NCBI GenBank assembly: GCA_046076045.1
Contig: JBJTRI010000089.1
Coordinates: 1 to 22,724, forward strand
Direction of reading: 5' to 3'
Length of the DNA: 22,724 nt
Source of the DNA: JAIOPA01 sp046076045
GTDB taxonomy: Bacteria > Eisenbacteria > RBG-16-71-46
Notes under the pieces: model-generated
Database searches by the model: none
What the model was told of the DNA's origin: nothing
What the model saw: the letters and a program-made list of their open reading frames with translations, nothing else
In this document: positions 8,296 through 14,594 of the stretch, in pieces
Numbering within the stretch: the stretch's first letter is position 1
Layout: each line of letters opens with the position of its first letter
Made by a program: the position numbers and the translations under genes

Positions 8296-8472
8296 GCCCT
8301 GCGACGCATCCCCGCCCCACCCACGCCGACGCATCCGCGGTGCCCTGCGATGCGAAGCCGAGCCACGCCGCACACGCGCCGACGCACCCGCGGTGCCCTG
8401 CGATGCGAAGCGCGCCCCGCCGCACAAGCGCCGACGCCCGAGCGATGCCCTGCGATGCGCAGCCGAGCCCGG
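8296..8472. repeat. Intergenic tandem repeat, units of about 46, 53 and 52 bp plus a partial fourth
   Basis: Units begin with GCCCTGCGA at 8296, 8342, 8395 and 8447. The second and third share GCCCTGCGATGCGAAGC followed later by GCGCCGACGC; the first is shorter (46 bp) and more diverged; the fourth is cut off near the end of the EamA gene. The array fills most of the 352-bp gap between two convergent genes (8125-8476). The rest of the gap holds GCGAGCC/CAGGC-type GC-rich sequence without a credible gene. Repeats and spacers do not alternate, so it is not CRISPR. Confidence 0.8.
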
Positions 8473-8476
8473 AACG

Positions 8477-9373
8477 CTACGCCCCCCGCGCCCCCCGCCG
8501 CGCCGCCGCCAGCGACACGATGACCCCCGCCGCCACGATCAACCCCGCCCCGACGAACTGGTGCAGCGCCGGCACGCGCCCGAACAACGCGACCTCGAGC
8601 AGGTACGTGAACAGCACGCCCGCGTAGTTGAACGCCGCCAACCGCGACGCCGCGCCGTGCGCGTAGGCGCGCGCGAACACCGCCTGTCCGAGCCCGCCAC
8701 TCAACGCGCTCGCGAGCAGCGGTGGCCACGCCTCGCGCGGGATGGGCCGCAGGTCGGGCAGCGCGATCACGAGCAGGACCACGCCCGCGGTGAGCGACAT
8801 GTGCAACCCGATCGCCTCGCTCGACTCGTTCGCCGACAGGCGGCGCACGCGCAGGATGGCGAGCGCGTAGCTGCAGGCCCCGGCCAACACGATGAGCCCG
8901 GTCGGACCCACCGACGAGAAGCCCTGGTGCAGCAGCGTCGCCACGCCCACGAAACCCATCGCGACCGCGAACCACACCGTGCGCCCCACGGACTCACCCA
9001 GGATGGGGGCGGCGAGCAGCGCGACCCACAACGGCGCGGTCGAGTACAGCGTGGTCGCGTCGCCGACCGGCAACGCGTGCGTGCCGAGCGCGTAGAACAA
9101 CGCCAACCCGCCGCCGGTCCCGAACAACGACCGCAACCACGCGTTGCGCGTGTCGTTGACGCGCAACGAGGTCCCGCGCAAGTAGGCCGTGCCGAGCGGC
9201 ACGAGCGCCCCGACGAGGAAACGGAACGCCGCGATCTGCGCCCACGGCAGCGGGGCGGCCTCGGCGGTCATGCGCGTGGTGACCCGCATGACCGCGTAGC
9301 ACGCGTCCGACAGCAACAGCCACGCGATCGCGACGCCGAAGGCGTCACGGACCGGCGAGGGAGCGCGGCTCAA
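8477..9373 (-). CDS. EamA/DMT-superfamily transporter
   Basis: A 298-residue membrane protein with about ten hydrophobic helices and two EamA-type repeats (halves meeting near residue 150). Family-like segments include ALGTHALPVGDATTLYST and AAPILGESV in the first repeat, and YAGVLFTYLLEVALFG in the second. Members export metabolites such as amino acids or nucleosides, or have unknown substrates; the substrate cannot be read here. The start is a TTG at 9373 that overlaps the stop of the ATPase gene (TTGA), with no strong ribosome site, which points to translational coupling. No other start keeps the first helix. It is the last gene of the metallophosphoesterase-ATPase operon and converges on the lipoprotein gene. 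Confidence 0.88.
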   Translation of the reverse strand: MSRAPSPVRDAFGVAIAWLLLSDACYAVMRVTTRMTAEAAPLPWAQIAAFRFLVGALVPLGTAYLRGTSLRVNDTRNAWLRSLFGTGGGLALFYALGTHALPVGDATTLYSTAPLWVALLAAPILGESVGRTVWFAVAMGFVGVATLLHQGFSSVGPTGLIVLAGACSYALAILRVRRLSANESSEAIGLHMSLTAGVVLLVIALPDLRPIPREAWPPLLASALSGGLGQAVFARAYAHGAASRLAAFNYAGVLFTYLLEVALFGRVPALHQFVGAGLIVAAGVIVSLAAARRGARGA

Positions 9374-12255
9374 CGCCCGACGGGGCTCGAGGCGGCGCGC
9401 AGGTCCACCACGTGGACCCGGTCACGGTGCAGGTCGGGGTCGAGGCGGCGCAACTCGTTCACGCGGCTGCGGTGGCAGGTCGCGTACAGCACCTGATGAC
9501 CCGCGCCGAGCCCGTCGATGAGCGAGCGCACCCCGGCGCGCAGACGGTCGTCGTCGCTGGTCGCGAACACGTCGTCCACGAGCAGCGGCAACGACTCGCC
9601 ACCACGCGACAGGAACTCCCCGATCGCCAGCCGCACCGCGAGGTACAACTGGTCGCGCGCGCCGGACGACAGGTGCAGGTGCGCCTTGCCACGCGACACG
9701 AGCGGGCCGTCGCGCATCTGCACGGAGAAGTCGAGGTCCTCGCCGAACCGCACGCCCTCGACCGAGGACCCGAACGACGCGAGGATGGCGCCCACGCGAT
9801 CGTTGAGGAAGTCGGCCCACTTGCGGTGCGTGTCGGTGGCGACCTTCTGGACGGTGTCGTGTGCGATCTCGACCGAGCGCTTGAAGCGCACCGCGCGCTC
9901 GATCGCACGCCCGAGTCGCTCCTGCTCGAGGTCCAGCTCGGGTCGCTGCTGGGCGTGACGGCGCCACACCTCCTCGACCTCGACCCGGCGATCCTCGCGG
10001 CGGCGCTGCACGTCCTCCAACTCGGCGCGCGTGTTGCGCACCTCGAGGTCCACGTCGGCCGACGGACGGGCGTGCGGCGGCAACTCGCCGCCGGCGAGCA
10101 GCAGGTCGAGTTGACGGCGGCGCTGCGCGACCTCGGCCTCGGGCTGCAGGCGGCGGCGCGCGGCGGGCAGCAGCTCCTCGACCACGAGCGCATGGCGCAG
10201 TCGGCTCTCCATGAGGCGGCGCATCTCGCCGACGTGGTGCGACCAGCCGCGCGCGGCGTCGTACGGGATCCCGGCCGCGGCCAGCACCGCGAGCGCCCGC
10301 TCGCGATGGGTCCGCACGGTCTCCTCGAGCGCGCGCTTCTCGCCCTCGACCCAACCCAGACCGCGATCGAGGTCGGCGAGGCGCTGGCGCGCGACCAACG
10401 AGCGGCGCGCGTCGTGCGCGACGAGCTCGAGCGTGTCGGGGGTGAGCACGGCCTGGCGCGAGGCCACGAACAGCGGCTGCGCCTCCTCCATCACGCGGCG
10501 GCGGCGTTCGTCGAGTTCGGCGAGTTGCGCCTGGGCGCGGAACAGCGGCCCCGAGTCCTCGACCAACCGCACGTACTCGCTGAACTGCCGCAGCAGGTCC
10601 ACGCTGTCGCGATACCCCATGCCGCGCGCGATGCCCGCGAGCCCCGACTCGTTCTCGGTGCGTCGCAGGTGCAGCGCGTTGAGGCGGCTCTGCGCCTCGC
10701 CGAGCGAGCGCAGCGCGTCGTTGCGCTCGTCGCGGCGCAGACTCCCCACGCTGCCCAGCATGAGCAACCCGCCGACGAGGACCGCGAAGCCGAGCCCCGA
10801 GACGATGAAGCCCGGCACCATGAGGTCGCGCAGCAGCCAGAGCGCGAGGCCCGAGACGGCCAACAGCGCGCCGACGCTCGTGAGCACCCACGCCGGCGCA
10901 CGGCGCGCGCTGCGCGCCTCGTCCACCTCGCGCAACGTGTCGGTGGCGGTGGTGCGCTGGACCTCGAGGCCCTGGGACTCGTTCTGGAACCCGAGGTTCA
11001 ACTCGGCCTGCTGGCGCAGCAACTCGACGCTCTCGGCCGGCAGCTCGCCGAAGCGCTGCTGCAGGAACTGGATCTGCTCGGGCACGTGGCCCTTCGCCGC
11101 GAGCGCGTCGCGCAACTCGAACACCTGATGGCGCAGCAGCGTGTCCTGCATGAGCACGTGGCGCAGGTCGGACGCCAGTGCGACGCAGCGATCGGCGTCC
11201 TCGACCGTGAACGACTCGTACGCGGTGAGGTCGCGCAGCTCGAGCGCGATGGCCTCGCGCTCACGCCCGACCTCGTCGTGGTGCCGCTTCTCGTGGTCGG
11301 CGAGCGAACGCGTGGCGCTCTCGAGGCGCGCGACCGAGTCGCGCAGTTCGTCCTCGGCCGTGGGCGACAGGGCCGCCACACCGGCGAGGCCCGCCGCCTC
11401 GCCCTCGAGGCGTTCGACCTCGGCGAGCGCGGCCCCCTGGTCCTCGAGCGTGCGGCGCAGGTCCACCGCCAAGCCGGCACGACGCTCGACCTCGAGCTCG
11501 CGCAGGCGCTCCTGCAGGCGGTGCTCGTTCTGCGACAACTGGTGCAGGTCGTCGATCGGGGCCTGGGCGGCGATCAGCGTGGCGTCGATCTCGCGGATGC
11601 CGACCTCGACCGCGTCGCGCTTCGACTCGAGGCGCGCGAGCGCGTTGTCGATCGTGCCGGTGAAGTCGAGTTCGGCGACGTGGTACTGACGCAGCGACTC
11701 CTCGAGCACGCGCATCGCCTCGGAGGCGTTGGTGTCGCCCACGTGCGAGTCGGCCGCGTTCTCGAGCCGGCTCTTGAGCGTCGAGGTGCGGCGCGCCTTC
11801 TCGTCATTCGGCACCACGGCGTCGAGCTCGCCCTGCGCGAGCAGGACGCACTTCTCGAACTCGGTGCGGTCGAGCCCGAGCAGCACGCGACCCACGGGGT
11901 ACTCGTCGCGGTCGTCGAGGAAGCGCGGCGTGACCTCGCTGCCGGTGCGGTCGAAGACCGCGACCGTGCCGCTGTCGAAGTCGCGCGCGATGCGGTACGG
12001 ACCGGACTCGCACTCGATCGCGAGCACGACGCGGTACGCACCGCCGCCCCACGGACGCCAACGCTCGAGCGGCGTGACGACGCGGTGCGTGCGGCGGTCG
12101 GCGTCGAGCCCGTACAGCGCCGCGGTGATCGCGGCGAACAGGGTGGACTTGCCGCGCTCGTTGTCGTCGAGGATGACGTTCACGCGGCCGGGCTCGAAGC
12201 GCCACTTGCCGCGCAGTCCGCCGAAGCCCGTGATCTCGAGTTCGAGGATCCTCAT
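9370..12255 (-). CDS. YhaN/SbcC-like ABC-type ATPase with a mid-protein membrane hairpin
   Basis: A 961-residue SMC/Rad50-like ATPase. N-terminus MRILELEITGFGGLRGKW with a P-loop ILDDNERGKSTL (K36, S37), where the usual first glycine is D30. A Q-loop-like VLLAQGELDAVV follows. Long coiled coils flank a hydrophobic pair of helices at about 452-500 (APAWVLTSVGALLAVSGLAL and GFIVSGLGFAVLVGGLLML). The C-terminus has an ABC signature (LSSGARDQLYLA), Walker B/D-loop LLVDDVFATSDDDR, and H-loop YATCHRSR. The DDVFATSDD and TCH motifs plus the transmembrane pair are those of the YhaN (AAA_27-like) group rather than classical SbcC. It probably works with the metallophosphoesterase upstream (ATGA overlap) in processing DNA ends, perhaps at the membrane. 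Confidence 0.88.
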   Translation of the reverse strand: MRILELEITGFGGLRGKWRFEPGRVNVILDDNERGKSTLFAAITAALYGLDADRRTHRVVTPLERWRPWGGGAYRVVLAIECESGPYRIARDFDSGTVAVFDRTGSEVTPRFLDDRDEYPVGRVLLGLDRTEFEKCVLLAQGELDAVVPNDEKARRTSTLKSRLENAADSHVGDTNASEAMRVLEESLRQYHVAELDFTGTIDNALARLESKRDAVEVGIREIDATLIAAQAPIDDLHQLSQNEHRLQERLRELEVERRAGLAVDLRRTLEDQGAALAEVERLEGEAAGLAGVAALSPTAEDELRDSVARLESATRSLADHEKRHHDEVGREREAIALELRDLTAYESFTVEDADRCVALASDLRHVLMQDTLLRHQVFELRDALAAKGHVPEQIQFLQQRFGELPAESVELLRQQAELNLGFQNESQGLEVQRTTATDTLREVDEARSARRAPAWVLTSVGALLAVSGLALWLLRDLMVPGFIVSGLGFAVLVGGLLMLGSVGSLRRDERNDALRSLGEAQSRLNALHLRRTENESGLAGIARGMGYRDSVDLLRQFSEYVRLVEDSGPLFRAQAQLAELDERRRRVMEEAQPLFVASRQAVLTPDTLELVAHDARRSLVARQRLADLDRGLGWVEGEKRALEETVRTHRERALAVLAAAGIPYDAARGWSHHVGEMRRLMESRLRHALVVEELLPAARRRLQPEAEVAQRRRQLDLLLAGGELPPHARPSADVDLEVRNTRAELEDVQRRREDRRVEVEEVWRRHAQQRPELDLEQERLGRAIERAVRFKRSVEIAHDTVQKVATDTHRKWADFLNDRVGAILASFGSSVEGVRFGEDLDFSVQMRDGPLVSRGKAHLHLSSGARDQLYLAVRLAIGEFLSRGGESLPLLVDDVFATSDDDRLRAGVRSLIDGLGAGHQVLYATCHRSRVNELRRLDPDLHRDRVHVVDLRAASSPVGR

Positions 12256-13496
12256 GAGCCCGCGACCTCCTCCCACTGCGGGTGGACCTCTCGTACACGG
12301 AACGCATCGAGCCCGTAGTAGAGCGCGCGCTCGAGCGTGAGGCGCTGCTCGGGGTCGGTCTCGGCGTCCATGCGGCGCAGCATCTCGAGCGCGAACCGCT
12401 CCTCGGTCGTGCGGCCCTCGGAGCGCCGCAGCGCGTCGAGGTCGTGGTCGGGCCGCACCTGCCCGCGGTCCCAGCGCGTGTGGAACGAGGCCTCGAACAC
12501 GTCGCGCCCGGGCGAGTTCCACGACACGCCCGACTCGAGCCGGCCGGTGAGCACCAGCTTCACGAGGTCGTGCGGCGTGGATCCGGCCGCGGTCATCGCC
12601 GCGAGCAGACGACGATCCACCTGCTCGGCGCTCGCGCACCCGGTGACGTCGGCCTGCGCGGTGAGCACACGACGGCGGTCGAGCCGCAGCGACTCGGTGG
12701 CCACCACGGGCGTGCCCTCGCCGAAGCGCACCGTGACCTCGAGCGCACCGTGCTCGCCGGCCTCGGTGTAGTCGAGCGCCACCGGCGAACCGGCGTACGC
12801 GAGCCGCACGCCGGTCGAGACCGTGCCGCCGCCCGGCATCTGCTCGATGTCGGAGCGCGCGTGGTAGTGGCCCACGGCGTGGTACGCGAACGGCGACGAG
12901 GCCACCTCGGCCTCGGAGAACGGCGCGGTGATGCGCTGCGCGGGCGGACAGCGGTCCTCGCGCGAACCGTGGAACACCGCGATGTGCACCGTGCCGGCCT
13001 CGGCCGGCGGCACCGGCTCGAGCGACTCGGCCGAGAGCGGGCGGTCCATGGTGCCCGAGCTCGAGACGAACGCACGGCCCCACAACCGCACCCCCGGCAG
13101 CGTCGGCAGCGTGGCCGAGGTCCAGCGCGAGTCCGAGAACACGTGCACGTGCGCGGGCCAGTGCAGGCCACGCGCCTGCTGCAGGCGGGCGCTCCACGCC
13201 GCGTTGTCGTTCGACGCCGGGTCATGGTTGCCGGGCGAGATGTAGACCGGCGGGCAACCGGGCACCGAGAACGCGCGCACCGCGAACGCGAACGCGGCGG
13301 AGTCCACCGGCACGCCGTCGAACAGGTCGCCGGGGACGAGGAGGGCGTGCACGTTGCGGTCGACCGCATGCTTCACCGCCTGCTCGAGCGCGTACTGCTG
13401 GTCGCGACGTCGCAGTTCGCGACGGTCGGCGGGCAGCCACATGAACGGTCGGCCGAGGTGCAGGTCGGAGATCTGCAGGAAGCGCGCGAGCGCCAT
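12252..13496 (-). CDS. SbcD/YhaO-like metallophosphoesterase
   Basis: A 414-residue calcineurin-like phosphoesterase of the Mre11/SbcD group. Metal-ligand motifs occur in order: D11-x-H13 (QISDLHLG), GD57LFD, GN90H91D, H176 (AVFHGS), and GH210-x-H212 (VGHYH). These build the two-metal site that cleaves DNA in the family. The C-terminal part (about 270-414) would be the capping and ATPase-docking region. The start at 13496 has AGGA 7 nt upstream. The stop overlaps the ATPase ATG (ATGA), typical for the two subunits of one complex. A promoter-like pair (TTGCCC, 17 bp, TAGCGT) lies about 70 bp upstream. Possible roles: DNA repair nuclease subunit, as for SbcD or YhaO. Confidence 0.92.
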   Translation of the reverse strand: MALARFLQISDLHLGRPFMWLPADRRELRRRDQQYALEQAVKHAVDRNVHALLVPGDLFDGVPVDSAAFAFAVRAFSVPGCPPVYISPGNHDPASNDNAAWSARLQQARGLHWPAHVHVFSDSRWTSATLPTLPGVRLWGRAFVSSSGTMDRPLSAESLEPVPPAEAGTVHIAVFHGSREDRCPPAQRITAPFSEAEVASSPFAYHAVGHYHARSDIEQMPGGGTVSTGVRLAYAGSPVALDYTEAGEHGALEVTVRFGEGTPVVATESLRLDRRRVLTAQADVTGCASAEQVDRRLLAAMTAAGSTPHDLVKLVLTGRLESGVSWNSPGRDVFEASFHTRWDRGQVRPDHDLDALRRSEGRTTEERFALEMLRRMDAETDPEQRLTLERALYYGLDAFRVREVHPQWEEVAGS

Positions 13497-13563
13497 CGGG
13501 AGTTCCTGTGGGATCGGATGGAGGAAGGACCCGTCGACCGCACACGGGTCGGGCATCCCACGC

Positions 13564-13592
13564 ACGCTAACGCCGCCGTGGGGACCGGGCAA
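13564..13592 (-). promoter_or_regulatory. Putative promoter of the metallophosphoesterase-ATPase-EamA operon
   Basis: On the minus strand TTGCCC (13587-13592) is followed after 17 bp by TAGCGT (13564-13569). Transcription would start near 13557, giving a leader of about 60 nt before ATG 13496. Confidence 0.5.
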
Positions 13593-13728
13593 TGCGGGGG
13601 GCCCCGGGGACGGGGCCGCGCCGACGCGTGCCGGGGTTATCGTCATCCGACCGGGAAACGATGAGCGGGTTCGCACGCTGGCGCCGAACCCCCGCGGACA
13701 TGCATCCCACGCCCGCGGTGCGCGTTGC

Positions 13729-13761
13729 GGCCCTCGCGGGCGACCGTGGCCCGCAAGGGCC
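13729..13761. repeat. Near-perfect 13-bp inverted repeat in the divergent intergenic region
   Basis: GGCCCTCGCGGGC (13729-13741) pairs with GCCCGCAAGGGCC (13749-13761) with one mismatch and a 7-nt loop (GACCGTG). It sits in the 362-bp gap 13497-13858 between divergent genes, upstream of the promoter of the plus-strand gene. A shorter GGCCCC/GGGGCC pair lies at 13600-13617. Apart from the two promoters, I see no gene in this gap. It could be a terminator of an unseen small RNA, a protein site, or chance. Confidence 0.45.
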
Positions 13762-13821
13762 GGCCGAGTCCCTGGGGGCCGGGCGGCACGGCCGCGGCGG
13801 GGATGCGGTCGCGCGGAACCG

Positions 13822-13850
13822 TTGCCGCATCGGCAGCCGCCCCCTACCCT
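13822..13850 (+). promoter_or_regulatory. Putative leaderless promoter of the TPR-like gene
   Basis: TTGCCG (13822-13827), 17 bp, TACCCT (13845-13850), then 8 nt to ATG 13859. With a normal -10 to start distance, transcription begins at or next to the A of the ATG. No ribosome-binding sequence precedes the ATG. Confidence 0.5.
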
Positions 13851-13858
13851 CACGCCCC

Positions 13859-14581
13859 ATGACCACGCCCCCCGTCGAGGAGATCGAGCGCCGCCTGCGC
13901 TGGCCCGCGCTCCCCACCCTGTTGTTCGTGGGCATCCTCGTGGTGCTGCTGGCGTTGGTGGCGATGGCGCGATGGTCGCGCCCCAAGCACCCCGGCGGTC
14001 TGCCGTCCGACGCCGCGCTGCTCGCGGTGACCGCGCTACCCGACAGCGCGCTGGGCGTGCTGTTGCACGAGTTCCGCTTCCGCGCCGCGGCCTTCGGCGG
14101 CCCGCCGCGCGGCGACTCCCCCGACGCCGCCACGCTGGTGCGCGTCGGCCTGGCCGATGCCCGGCTCGCCGCGTGGGCGCGCCGCAACCCGCGCGAGCCG
14201 CGCGTGCATGCCGCGCGGGGCGCGCTGGCACTGGTGCGCCACGACTACCGCGGCGCGGCCGACCGCTTCAAGGACGCGTGCGAGCGGGCCCCGCACTACG
14301 GCGAGGGTCGTCTCGGCTGGGGCGTGGCGCTGGCGCTCGAGGCCGAGCGCACGAGCGATCCGTGGTCGCGGCGGGCGCTGCGCCTGCGCGCGATCGCGCA
14401 GTTCGCGGCCGTGGACGACGCCGACCGCGACACGCAGTGCGACGCGCTGTGGAACCGCGTGCACCTGCTCGGCGAGACCGGGCGCGCGCAGGAGGCGGCG
14501 CACTTCGCGCGCACCTTCCTCGCGCTCGAACCCACGGGTCCGTGGGCCGAGCGCATGCGGGTGATCGCCGCGGCGCGCTAG
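13859..14581 (+). CDS. Membrane-anchored TPR-like protein
   Basis: A 240-residue protein with a short cytoplasmic head (MTTPPVEEIERRLRWPALP), one transmembrane helix (about 20-40, LLFVGILVVLLALVAMARW) and an outside helical domain. Pairs of helices resemble tetratricopeptide repeats: HAARGALALVRHDYRGAADR, FKDACERAPHYGEGRLGWGV, NRVHLLGETGRAQEAAHFAR with the closing FLALEPTGPW. TPRs usually hold protein partners; the partner is unknown. The ATG at 13859 is chosen because it opens the membrane helix correctly and lies 8 nt from a -10-like box; longer upstream readings have poor coding character. Only 13 bp separate its stop from the convergent SppA gene, with no visible terminator. Confidence 0.75.
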   Translation: MTTPPVEEIERRLRWPALPTLLFVGILVVLLALVAMARWSRPKHPGGLPSDAALLAVTALPDSALGVLLHEFRFRAAAFGGPPRGDSPDAATLVRVGLADARLAAWARRNPREPRVHAARGALALVRHDYRGAADRFKDACERAPHYGEGRLGWGVALALEAERTSDPWSRRALRLRAIAQFAAVDDADRDTQCDALWNRVHLLGETGRAQEAAHFARTFLALEPTGPWAERMRVIAAAR

Positions 14582-14594
14582 GACGCGCGCGGGC

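Noticed and set aside
8296..8472. CRISPR array
   Set aside because: Whole units of 46-53 bp are repeated with no unique spacers between short constant repeats, and there are no cas genes nearby.
8185..8523. Small open frames through the tandem repeat
   Set aside because: Several frames on both strands are open across the repeat with no ribosome site and only repeat-derived composition.
9412..12318. 968-codon plus-strand open frame
   Set aside because: Antisense to the ATPase gene. It has no recognisable domain, and its composition mirrors the coiled-coil codons of the real gene.
8477..13496. An anti-phage defence system based on the SbcCD-like pair
   Set aside because: The nuclease-ATPase pair fits housekeeping YhaO/YhaN-type DNA repair. 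No methylase, toxin, integrase or other defence gene lies around it.
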